NCBI GenBank assembly: GCA_011046015.1
Contig: DSBO01000174.1
Span: 1-18,597, forward strand
Direction of reading: 5' to 3'
DNA: 18,597 bases
Source of the DNA: Thioalkalivibrio sp.
GTDB taxonomy: Bacteria > Pseudomonadota > Gammaproteobacteria > SpSt-1174
This document shows, piece by piece, positions 7,350 to 13,930 of this stretch (position 1 is its first letter; every line of letters begins with the position of its first letter). The notes beneath the pieces were generated by a model. That model did no database searches, was not told the DNA's origin, and saw only the letters and a list, made by a program, of their open reading frames with translations. Made by a program: the position numbers and the translations under genes.

Positions 7350-8480
7350 CTAGAACCCCAGATACAGCCCCATCCCCACGTAGGCGATCTCGGCCTCGTA
7401 GAACTGTCCGTGCGGGGCGTGGCCGTCATAGGCCTCGAGCATGACGCGGAAACGGCGGCCGCCGGGATCGGGCCGGCCGAACTCGACGCCGGCCTGGAAG
7501 CTGACATCCGGGCTCCAGTCGTTTTGCTGCCAGCTCTTCACGTCCACCCCGCCGACCAGCCGACCGAGCCCGGTGATGATGGTCTGGCTTCGGTACTCGG
7601 CGCCGCCATGCAGGCCCGCGCGTTCAAGGTCAGAGGGTTCGCGGCGCAGCAGCACCTCGCCGCCGCCATAGGCACGCCAGCGCGCCCAGTCCCTTGATAC
7701 CAGCAGCTCCAGCGATTCGTAACTCAGATTCACACGCTCGGGTTCGACACGCAGCAGGAACTCGTCGCCCAGGTGGGAGCTCTGGTGATAGAGACGCAGG
7801 CGCGCGGAGAGCGGCCCCTTGCGGTAGCTCACCGGAATGCCGATGGTGTAGTCGGCGTTGACCAGGTCCGTGGACGGCGCCGTCATGTCGAACTGCGCGA
7901 ACAGCGCGCCGGCGATGCCGACCTGCAGGCCATCACCGGGACGAGAGCCCTGCTGGCGATAGATGCCGAAGTTCTCGCCGTAACCGACAGCACCGATGGT
8001 GAGGTCCTCCACGGGCGTGCGGTAACGACGCAGCGCGACGAAGAACTGGGGCTGCTTGGGGTCAGCGACCAGCGGGCTGAAGAGGTCACCCGCCGGCAAC
8101 GGGACCATGCCGCCGGTCAGCCCCAGGGTGCGATACGCCTGCTTGCGAAAACTGCGCTCGACCGCCGCCGGCTGCTCATCCGGCGACATCAGCTCCACGT
8201 TCAGGCCCTGCAGGCCGGCGACAGTACCCAGCCCCTCGATGGCTTGCACCTGCCGCTGCTCGTCGCCGAACGGAAGGCGCACGGTGGCGACACCGTTCGT
8301 CACCTCCAGCTCGTAGCTGCCCCGTTCCCAGCCCAGCTCCCGCTCCAGCATCGCGGTAAGGTACCCGGCGAGATAGGCATCGGTATGCCGGTCACCAAGC
8401 ACCGACTCCGCCGCCTCGGCCCGGGCGCCAAGCAGAAGCCCGATCAGGACGAACAGCGCCAGACCGTGACGTGCGGTCAT
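7350..8480 (-). CDS. DUF1207-family outer-membrane protein with N-terminal BON-like region
   Basis: This 376-residue exported protein starts with a signal peptide (hydrophobic ALFVLIGLLLG then ARAEA, cleavage near residue 23). Residues about 55-95 contain GVATVRLPFG followed by IEGLGTVAGLQGLNVEL, which looks like the alpha-beta pattern of a BON domain. From about 130, SPLVADPKQPQFFVAL matches the start of DUF1207 proteins. The rest alternates aromatic and polar residues as in beta strands and ends in GLYLGF, a terminal Phe typical of outer-membrane barrels. The start has an AGGAAG site that overlaps the TAG stop of the upstream beta-CASP gene, with 4 bases between the genes, so the two are surely co-transcribed. 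Function is unknown; family and location are read from sequence, the barrel is inferred. Confidence 0.85.
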   Translation of the reverse strand: MTARHGLALFVLIGLLLGARAEAAESVLGDRHTDAYLAGYLTAMLERELGWERGSYELEVTNGVATVRLPFGDEQRQVQAIEGLGTVAGLQGLNVELMSPDEQPAAVERSFRKQAYRTLGLTGGMVPLPAGDLFSPLVADPKQPQFFVALRRYRTPVEDLTIGAVGYGENFGIYRQQGSRPGDGLQVGIAGALFAQFDMTAPSTDLVNADYTIGIPVSYRKGPLSARLRLYHQSSHLGDEFLLRVEPERVNLSYESLELLVSRDWARWRAYGGGEVLLRREPSDLERAGLHGGAEYRSQTIITGLGRLVGGVDVKSWQQNDWSPDVSFQAGVEFGRPDPGGRRFRVMLEAYDGHAPHGQFYEAEIAYVGMGLYLGF

Positions 8481-8484
8481 CTTC

Positions 8485-9891
8485 CTACCACCGCAATACC
8501 TGGGTCAGGTCGATGACTTCCCCCAGCCGGGCGATCTTGACCGGCGCCTGCGCGGTCTGACGAAGGTGTTCGGCGAAGGCCTCCTGGGCCGTGGCCTCAC
8601 CATGCACCAGCAACACGGGGGGCCGACCTTCGAAATGGCCGTACCATTCGGCAAGGCCATGCCGGTCGGCGTGGGCGGAAAGCCCGTTGATGGTATGGAC
8701 GGTGGCCTCGACTCGCACCGTCTCGCCCCACAGCTGGATAAAATCGGCACCGTCGACGATGGCGCGCCCCGGCGTGCCCTGCGCCTGAAATCCGGGGAAG
8801 ATGATGTGGGTGTTCCGGCGCCAGAGGTTGTGCTTCAGGTGATGGCGTATGCGCCCCCCCGTACACATGCCGCTGCCGGCGATGACGATCATGCCCGAAC
8901 GCACATTGTTGAGCTTCATGGACTGCTTGGCCGTGTGGCTCCAGTGGAAATTCGGCAGCAGGCTCTCCGCCTTGTGCTGTTTCCACAGCTCGCGTGCCTC
9001 GGCATCGTACAGGTCGTCATGCTCCATGTAGACCCGGGTGGCCTCGATGGCCATCGGGCTGTCGAGGAAGATCTCCCAGCGATCCAGCTCCCACTCGTCG
9101 TAGTGCTTGCCGAACAGGTACAGGATGTCCTGTGCACGGCCCACGGCGAAGGAGGGGATAAGCAGGTTGCCGCCGGCGTCGGCCGCGGCCTTGATGGCCA
9201 GACGGATCTCCTCCAGGGTATCGACGTCGCTGCGGTGCTCGCGGTCGCCATAGGTGCTTTCCAGCAGTACCAGGTCGGCCTCCGTGACGATCGACGGGTC
9301 GCGCAGGATGGGCATGTTCTTCTGCCCCAGGTCACCGCTGAAGACGAGCTTCTTCTCGACGCCCTGCTCGCTCAGCCAGATCTCGACGATGGCCGAGCCG
9401 AGGATGTGGCCGGCATCGCGCAGCCGGATGCGCAGGCCGCGCACGATGTCCACTTCCCCGTCGTAGTCGATGGCGCGGAACTGGCGCATGGTGGCGGCCG
9501 CGTCCTCCACCGAGTACAGGGGCTCGAGCAGGGGCAACCCCTTGCGCTCGCGCTTGCGGTTCTCCCACTCGACATCACGCTCGTTCAGGAAGGCCGCGTC
9601 CTTGAGCATGATCTTGCACAGGTCGCGGCTGGCGCGCTGGGTGTAGATCTTGCCGCGAAATCCGTTCTTCACCAGCAGCGGCAGGCGTCCGGAGTGGTCG
9701 ATATGCGCGTGGCTGAGCACCACGGCGTCGAGCGACTGGGGATTGAAGGGGAAGGGTTCGGCATTGCGTGCCTCGTCCTTGGGACTACCCTGGATGAGAC
9801 CGCAGTCGAACAGCACGCGGTGCCCGCCGATCTCGATCAGGTGTGCCGAGCCGGTGACCTCGCCGGCGGCGCCGAATACCGTTAGTTTCAT
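8485..9891 (-). CDS. Beta-CASP metallo-beta-lactamase RNA-processing nuclease (CPSF/YSH1-like)
   Basis: This 468-residue protein is a metallo-beta-lactamase-fold nuclease of the beta-CASP group that includes archaeal and eukaryotic CPSF73 homologues, so it probably cleaves RNA in the cytoplasm. Zinc ligands are visible: HAHIDH (61-66), DAGHILGS (His162) and SGDLG (Asp187). The beta-CASP motifs are ESTYGDR (A, 211-217), the segment AGSGMCTGGRIRHHL (B, His near 350) and LSAHAD (C, His407). Two in-frame ATGs lie at 9897 and 9891. The AGGGG ribosome site is 2 bases from the first but 8 from the second, so I use 9891; the alternative adds Met-Arg. It follows acuI on the same strand after a strong hairpin and is tightly coupled to the DUF1207 gene. 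Confidence 0.93.
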   Translation of the reverse strand: MKLTVFGAAGEVTGSAHLIEIGGHRVLFDCGLIQGSPKDEARNAEPFPFNPQSLDAVVLSHAHIDHSGRLPLLVKNGFRGKIYTQRASRDLCKIMLKDAAFLNERDVEWENRKRERKGLPLLEPLYSVEDAAATMRQFRAIDYDGEVDIVRGLRIRLRDAGHILGSAIVEIWLSEQGVEKKLVFSGDLGQKNMPILRDPSIVTEADLVLLESTYGDREHRSDVDTLEEIRLAIKAAADAGGNLLIPSFAVGRAQDILYLFGKHYDEWELDRWEIFLDSPMAIEATRVYMEHDDLYDAEARELWKQHKAESLLPNFHWSHTAKQSMKLNNVRSGMIVIAGSGMCTGGRIRHHLKHNLWRRNTHIIFPGFQAQGTPGRAIVDGADFIQLWGETVRVEATVHTINGLSAHADRHGLAEWYGHFEGRPPVLLVHGEATAQEAFAEHLRQTAQAPVKIARLGEVIDLTQVLRW

Positions 9892-9926
9892 GCGCATATC
9901 CCCTGGTTGCGATGAAACGATGCTAG

Positions 9927-9969
9927 CGCGCCTGAGGTCCCGGCGCCATGCGCCGGGACCTCAGGCGCG
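9927..9969. other. Perfect 20-bp stem with 3-base loop covering the acuI stop codon
   Basis: The arm 9927-9946 is exactly complementary to 9950-9969, with loop CAT (ATG on the minus strand). The arm at 9950-9969 contains the last codons of acuI and its TGA stop (complement of 9961-9963), so the hairpin would form in the mRNA across the termination codon. About 35 bases separate it from the beta-CASP start. No U-tract follows on the minus strand, which argues against a standard intrinsic terminator. mRNA 3'-end protection or attenuation between acuI and the nuclease gene is plausible. Confidence 0.85.
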
Positions 9970-10962
9970 GGCGACGGCTACCAGCACGCGGCCGGTGAGC
10001 CGGCATTCGAGCAGGTCATCGAACACGCCCGGGAGCTCGTCGAACGTCACGGTACCGCTGTGCATGGCGGCCAGATGCCGCGGCCGCAGGTCGGCGCCCA
10101 GGCGCTGCCAGATGGCGCGACGCAGGGCGCAGGGGCAGTTGGCCGAGCTGATACCGAGCAGGCTGACCCCGCGCAGGATGAAGGACATCACCGTGAGGTC
10201 GATGTGAGGCGAGGCGACCAGGCCGATGCTCGCAACACTGCCCCAGGGGTGGGTGCGACGCACCAAGGCGCCCAGGGCATCGCCCCCGAGGTTGTCGACC
10301 GCCCCGGCCCACTCGGTCTTGCCCAGCGGCCCCTCGGACGCCGACAGCTCGGCCACGTCCCGCACCTCGGCGGCCCCCAGTGCGCGCAGGGCATCCGCAT
10401 GCGCTGGGCGGGAGGTGTAGGCGGTGACGGCATAGCCGCGCGCCGTGAGCAGGTCGATCGCCATCTGGCCTACACCACCGTTGGCCCCCGTGACCGCCAC
10501 GGGACCCTGGTCGGGCGCCAGGTGGTTCTCCTCCAGCCGGTGTATGGCCAGTGCCGCGGTGAACCCCGCGGTGCCGATGATCATGGCGTCGGCCAGGGTC
10601 AGCCCGTCGGGCAGCGGCGAGAGGCAGTCCGCGGGTAGGCGCACGTACTCCGCGTAGCCGCCATCCCGTGTCTCGCTCAGGCTGCAGCCGGTGACCACCA
10701 CGGCATCCCCGGGCGCGAAGCGCTCGCTTTGCGAGGTATCAACGATCCCCGCCGCATCGATGCCGCCGTTGAGCGGCGAGCGGCGCAGGATACGGCCACG
10801 ACCGGTGGCGGCCAGTGCGTCCTTGTAGTTGATGCTCGAATAATGCACCCGCACCACCACCTCGCCGGGCGTGAGTGCGTCGAGGGAGATCGTCTCGAGG
10901 CTGGCGCGCACGGGCTCGGCGTCGGCATGGATGCGAAAGGCGCGAAAGGTCGTCTCGGTCAT
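9961..10962 (-). CDS. acuI: Acrylyl-CoA reductase (NADPH)-type MDR oxidoreductase, AcuI/YhdH family
   Basis: This 333-residue medium-chain dehydrogenase/reductase matches the YhdH/AcuI branch, which reduces acrylyl-CoA to propionyl-CoA with NADPH and detoxifies acrylate from DMSP or 3-hydroxypropionate metabolism. Landmarks are SSINYKDALAATGRGRI (42-58), the GIDAAG turn (67-72), MIIGTAGFTAALAI (127-140), the nucleotide-binding loop VTGANGGVG (157-165) and WAGAVDNLGG. No structural-zinc cysteine cluster is seen, as expected for this group. I chose ATG 10962, which aligns with the E. coli YhdH N-terminus; the reading frame extends 32 codons further upstream but with unlikely composition. The ribosome site is weak. 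The 3' end lies in a perfect hairpin. The specific substrate is inferred from family membership. Confidence 0.9.
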   Translation of the reverse strand: MTETTFRAFRIHADAEPVRASLETISLDALTPGEVVVRVHYSSINYKDALAATGRGRILRRSPLNGGIDAAGIVDTSQSERFAPGDAVVVTGCSLSETRDGGYAEYVRLPADCLSPLPDGLTLADAMIIGTAGFTAALAIHRLEENHLAPDQGPVAVTGANGGVGQMAIDLLTARGYAVTAYTSRPAHADALRALGAAEVRDVAELSASEGPLGKTEWAGAVDNLGGDALGALVRRTHPWGSVASIGLVASPHIDLTVMSFILRGVSLLGISSANCPCALRRAIWQRLGADLRPRHLAAMHSGTVTFDELPGVFDDLLECRLTGRVLVAVARA

Positions 10963-11042
10963 GGGGCAAGGATACCCGCATCGCCTTTCGGCCGCGAGAC
11001 GCCGGTCGTATACTGGAAGACACGACTTCACCCGGGAGGCCC
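10963..11042. promoter_or_regulatory. Divergent promoter region, acuI and Cys-rich hypothetical gene
   Basis: TATACT at 11009-11014 on the plus strand is a good -10 hexamer about 30 bases before the start codon of the plus-strand gene. The base run at the expected -35 position (10986-10991, TTTCGG) is a poor match. The GGGAGG ribosome site for that gene is at 11034-11039. I found no clear minus-strand promoter for acuI. Confidence 0.35.
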
Positions 11043-11576
11043 ATGACCGGTCCCGCAACCCCCCGCCAGCCCGCCAATGTCGTCGCAGGCCCCGGCGTCG
11101 GGCGCTGGCATTGCCCCTGTTGCGGCGAGGACGTGTCCCGCCTGCTGCCCAACGGCATGCTCAACCGCCACCCGCTGTGTCCGGCCGATATCTGGCTGCC
11201 TCACCCCGATATCGAGACCGCGGCCCGTGAACTGGGGGCGCACCCCGACCACGACGTCTGCCTTGGCTGTCGCGATACCCTGCGCCAGCTCCTCGGCACC
11301 CTGCTGGTCCCGGCGGAGGAACGGGCCACGCCGCTGGAATCCCGCGGCCGGGTCGACACCGGCCTCATCGGCGCCGTCGTGCCCGGGCTCAGCCACGAGA
11401 CCCTCATCCTCGTGTTCGACGCCGACGACAGTCGGCTCGGCATTGCCGAGGCCATCCCCCTCAGCCAGTTCGACCCCCGGCGCATGACCTATCCGGACGA
11501 GCGCGGCGCCATCGCAGTGGCCGTGTGGGCGGTTTACCAGCGGGTGCTGGAACAGGTGAGGGCCGAGACCCCGTAG
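11043..11576 (+). CDS. Hypothetical protein with N-terminal cysteine cluster (probable zinc ribbon)
   Basis: I do not recognise this 177-residue protein. It has a proline-rich start and then RWHCPCCGED (Cys24, Cys26, Cys27), a lone Cys46 in HPLCPADIW, and DVCLGC (Cys73, Cys76). That spacing suggests one or two zinc sites in the first 80 residues. Residues 80-177 have a regular alternation of hydrophobic and acidic residues and no cysteines. No signal peptide or membrane segment is seen, so it is probably cytoplasmic. The start ATG 11043 has a GGGAGG site 3 bases upstream and a TATACT -10 candidate further up. It is divergent from acuI. Codon use (strong third-position GC) matches the neighbours, which supports a real gene. 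Confidence 0.72.
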   Translation: MTGPATPRQPANVVAGPGVGRWHCPCCGEDVSRLLPNGMLNRHPLCPADIWLPHPDIETAARELGAHPDHDVCLGCRDTLRQLLGTLLVPAEERATPLESRGRVDTGLIGAVVPGLSHETLILVFDADDSRLGIAEAIPLSQFDPRRMTYPDERGAIAVAVWAVYQRVLEQVRAETP

Positions 11577-11611
11577 AGCCCGCGGCCAGCATCCCGGCTA
11601 CTGCCCCGGCC

Positions 11612-11640
11612 AAAAAATGGGCCGCCCAAAAGGCGGCCCA
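11612..11640 (-). terminator. Rho-independent terminator reading on the minus strand
   Basis: GGGCCGCC (11619-11626) pairs with GGCGGCCC (11632-11639) around CAAAA, and a T-A pair closes it. On the plus strand the hairpin is preceded by six A residues (11612-11617), so a minus-strand transcript would end in hairpin plus U6. On the plus strand the sequence after the stem is AGCTTCCCG, with no U-run. The signal therefore belongs to a minus-strand transcript, although no recognised minus-strand gene lies just upstream. Confidence 0.72.
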
Positions 11641-11649
11641 AGCTTCCCG

Positions 11650-11791
11650 TCAGTGCTTGCCTTCCGTGTCACCATGGACAACGGAACCGGTGTTGCGCCG
11701 GTGGCGCCCGGGCCGGTGTTTCGGCCCGTCCTGATTGAATGACGTGGCCGGGCCGCCCGATATTCCCCCAGCTGCCGTTTTTGACCATCAT
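11650..11791 (-). pseudogene. Possible small gene split by a frameshift, or small RNA, ahead of the minus-strand terminator
   Basis: A reading frame ending in TGA (complement of 11650-11652) stops 9 bases before the terminator stem and reads ...SFNQDGPKHRPGRHRRNTG and then SVVHGDTEGKH. It is open back to stops near 11785-11790 but has no ATG, GTG or TTG start. A different minus frame starts with two ATGs at 11791 and 11788 and reads MMVKNGSWGNIGRPGHVIQS before a late stop. Joining them near the CGGCCCGGCC run (about 11745-11755) with one base shift gives a basic Gly/His/Arg-rich peptide of about 46 residues. I recognise no family. It could be a broken gene, a sequencing error, a frameshifted small protein or a non-coding RNA. 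Confidence 0.3.
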
Positions 11792-11883
11792 CAATGCAGC
11801 CGCGCTCCGTGCGAGGCATAGTTGTTTCGAGGTCAGTGCACCCGCACGGACCGCCACACTCGACCCACCCCAAGGAAAACCAC

Positions 11884-12120
11884 ATGTTTGCCGAGCACCA
11901 CGACCTGCTGCACGAATTCCCGGAACACAAGGACCGCATCCACGAACTCAAGACCGCCGATACCCACTTCGCCAGGCTCTTCGACGAGTACCACGAGGTG
12001 GACCGCGAGCTGCGCCGCGTCCAGCAGGAGATCGAGACCCCCTCCGACGAGTTCGTCGAGGACCTGAAAAAGAAGCGCCTGCACCTGAAGGACCAGCTCT
12101 ACGCCATGATCAATGGCTGA
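11884..12120 (+). CDS. YdcH-family small protein (DUF465)
   Basis: This 78-residue protein matches the YdcH/DUF465 family: N-terminal HHDLLHEFPEHKDRIHELK, then HFARLFDEYHEVDRELRRVQ, and C-terminal FVEDLKKKRLHLKDQLYAM. It is predicted to be two or three amphipathic helices forming a short coiled coil, with highly charged composition and no signal or membrane segment. The molecular role of the family is not established. ATG 11884 has an AAGGA site 8-9 bases upstream. The gene is monocistronic, ending 20 bases before a strong bidirectional terminator that it shares with fadL. Confidence 0.9.
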   Translation: MFAEHHDLLHEFPEHKDRIHELKTADTHFARLFDEYHEVDRELRRVQQEIETPSDEFVEDLKKKRLHLKDQLYAMING

Positions 12121-12140
12121 CAGGCGGCCGCGCAGGCATG

Positions 12141-12167
12141 AAAAAGCCGGGCAGTGCCCGGCTTTTT
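12141..12167. terminator. Bidirectional rho-independent terminator
   Basis: AAAAAGCCGGGC (12141-12152) pairs perfectly with GCCCGGCTTTTT (12156-12167) around the loop AGT. The stem gives a U5 tail on both strands. It lies between the converging ydcH-like and fadL-like genes and should stop transcripts from both. Confidence 0.93.
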
Positions 12168-12188
12168 CGTTTCAGCCTTGCCGTAGAC

Positions 12189-13481
12189 TCAGAACTTCCA
12201 GGTGACCTGGGCGCTGAAGATGTCGACGTCGGCCTCGTAGCTGCCCGTCAGGGTATACGGGCTGATCTGCGACTCCAGCGTATTGTCGATGTCGACGTCC
12301 TTCACAAACAGATGGGCATAGCCGAAGTCGAACTGCAGGTCGGCCGAGGGCGCGTAGCCAAAGCCCAGCGCCAGCCAGGTGCGGTCGTTGCCCGGGATGC
12401 GCGGGGTGCGACGGTCGGCGCCCGGAATCGGCTCCTCGTCGTAGGCCACGCCGGCGCGCAGGGTGAGCGTATCGCTGTAACGGTAGTTCAGGCCGACCGA
12501 ATAGCGCCAGACATCGTTCCAGTCCTCGGTGGTCACGGCATCAGGCTGGGTGCTGTCGTACTTCACCCGCAGCTCGTCGAAGCTGCTCCAGCCCGTCCAG
12601 GTCACATCGGCCAGCAGGGTCAGACGATCGTTCACGTCGCGCACGTAGCTCACCGAGGCGGAATCCGGCAGGTCGACGGCCGCAGAGGCCGAGGTGTCCT
12701 CGAAAAGGGTCACCCCGGGTGCAACAGGTGTCGGCGCAAGGTTGTCGAACTTCGCGTCACCTTCCAGCTTGTGCGCTACCCGGGAACGATAGGCGATACC
12801 CAGACGCGAGCGCTCCGAGTACTCGTAGAGCAGGCCGAAGTTCGCGCCGAAGCTGATGCCGTCGCCCTCGAGCTCGGCAAACCCGTTATCGGGCTGCCCC
12901 ACTAGGGTCCCATCGACCGCCGAGCTGAGCTTCGCCTCGATGTACTGCACGTTGAAACCCAGGCCCAGCGACAGCCGGTCGGTCACCTTCGAGGCCAGGG
13001 CCGGGTTGATATTGAGTGTGGCGATCTCGGACTCGATCGCATGGTAGCGCCCGATCCAGTCCGGGCGGTACTTGGAGGCCAGACCGAAGGGCGTGTTGAT
13101 CCCGAGGCCAAACTTCACTTCATTACCCAGGTCCCGCACGTAGTAGAAGTTGCCCACGATGCCGGTCTCGTCGGTGGTGTCGTCGGGCCCGCCACCGGGA
13201 ACCGTCGAAGCGCCGCTGTCAGTGTACTCCGCGGTCGGCGCGATGTAGTGCAGGGCAACCGCGATCTGGTCGCGGTTCAGCCGCGTCATGCCTGCCGGGT
13301 TGAACCAGACGGTACTGGCATCGTCGGCAATCGCGGCGGCGCCGGCGAAGGCGTTGCCCATGCCGCTGGCGCTCTGTTCGATGAGGGCAAAGCCGGCGGC
13401 GTGGGCGCTGCCGCAGGTGGCGCCGATGGCGGCGACCAGCGCGAGGCGGCTGCCGATGGACGTGATGTTGTTACTGAGCAT
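12189..13481 (-). CDS. fadL: FadL/OmpP1/TodX-family outer-membrane long-chain fatty acid transporter
   Basis: This 430-residue outer-membrane channel would pass long-chain fatty acids or other hydrophobic compounds into the cell. The signal peptide ends in GSAHA near residue 28. The mature N-terminus AGFALIEQSASGMGNAFAG and the NPAGM segment (WFNPAGMTRLN) are the hallmark hatch region of FadL. The rest shows alternating beta-strand patterns ending in VTWKF with terminal Phe. ATG 13481 has an excellent GGGAGGAAACA leader; the frame extends 20 codons upstream but that part is not signal-peptide-like. It is the last gene after the YciA-like thioesterase (56 bp gap) and ends at a bidirectional terminator. 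It could import aromatic hydrocarbons as TodX does, but the lipid genes upstream favour fatty acids. Confidence 0.93.
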   Translation of the reverse strand: MLSNNITSIGSRLALVAAIGATCGSAHAAGFALIEQSASGMGNAFAGAAAIADDASTVWFNPAGMTRLNRDQIAVALHYIAPTAEYTDSGASTVPGGGPDDTTDETGIVGNFYYVRDLGNEVKFGLGINTPFGLASKYRPDWIGRYHAIESEIATLNINPALASKVTDRLSLGLGFNVQYIEAKLSSAVDGTLVGQPDNGFAELEGDGISFGANFGLLYEYSERSRLGIAYRSRVAHKLEGDAKFDNLAPTPVAPGVTLFEDTSASAAVDLPDSASVSYVRDVNDRLTLLADVTWTGWSSFDELRVKYDSTQPDAVTTEDWNDVWRYSVGLNYRYSDTLTLRAGVAYDEEPIPGADRRTPRIPGNDRTWLALGFGYAPSADLQFDFGYAHLFVKDVDIDNTLESQISPYTLTGSYEADVDIFSAQVTWKF

Positions 13482-13537
13482 TGTTTCCTCCCTGCTCCTG
13501 CATTGCTTTTTGAGTTTTCGTCTTGGGTTGTACGGAA

Positions 13538-13930
13538 TCACCCGACGTCCGGAAGGGAACGCGGGCGGCCTTTCTCATCGACGGCGACATAGGTGAGCCG
13601 CGCATCCGAAATCTTGTGTGTCTCCAGTGCCACGGGGTTGCGCTGCACGTAGACCTGCACGTCCACGGTGATGGAGGTACGCCCCGTTGCGGCCACCGCG
13701 GCGTAGAGGCTCACCATGTCACCAACATAGACGGGCTTGAGAAACGTCATGTCCTTGACCGCGACCGTGACCACCCGGCCCCGCGCACGCAGTACGGCGG
13801 GAATCGATCCGGCAATATCCACCTGGGCCATCAGCCAGCCGCCAAAGATATCACCGCCGGTGTTGGCCTGCGTGGGGGTGGCAGGCACGCGCATGACGGG
13901 CTCGATGCCCGGCGGCAGCCCCTCGCTCAC
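13538..13930 (-). CDS. yciA: Acyl-CoA thioesterase, hotdog fold, YciA family
   Basis: This 130-residue hotdog thioesterase hydrolyses acyl-CoA to free acid and CoA. It matches E. coli YciA along most of its length: QANTGGDIFGGWLMAQVD (21-38) with the conserved Asp near 38, GRVVTVAVKDMTFLKPVYVGD, and the C-terminal YVAVDEKGRPRSLP. The start is GTG at 13930-13928. Its last two bases overlap the TGA stop (complement of 13927-13929) of the upstream acyl-CoA synthetase in a GTGA arrangement, so translation is likely coupled. An internal Met at residue 13 would remove conserved N-terminal sequence, so GTG is preferred. Together with the synthetase it could form an activate/hydrolyse pair controlling the acyl-CoA pool. 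Confidence 0.93.
   Translation of the reverse strand: MSEGLPPGIEPVMRVPATPTQANTGGDIFGGWLMAQVDIAGSIPAVLRARGRVVTVAVKDMTFLKPVYVGDMVSLYAAVAATGRTSITVDVQVYVQRNPVALETHKISDARLTYVAVDEKGRPRSLPDVG

Larger units (their letters stand above)
11577..11883. other. 307-bp intergenic region with a minus-strand terminator and possible small ORF
   Basis: No conventional gene fills this gap. It holds a minus-strand intrinsic terminator at its left (11612-11640) and a possible minus-strand small gene just to the right of that terminator (11650-11791). The ribosome site (AAGGA) for the YdcH-family gene is at its right end. The plus-strand gene ending at 11576 has no U-tract terminator of its own. Confidence 0.6.

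Noticed and set aside
8566..9885. Plus-strand 439-codon frame
   Set aside because: Shadow of the beta-CASP nuclease, which carries all expected metal-binding motifs.
11598..11951. Minus-strand 117-codon frame as a gene
   Set aside because: It runs through the terminator hairpin and opposite the ydcH-like gene, with a Cys/Arg-rich product; not credible as a whole.
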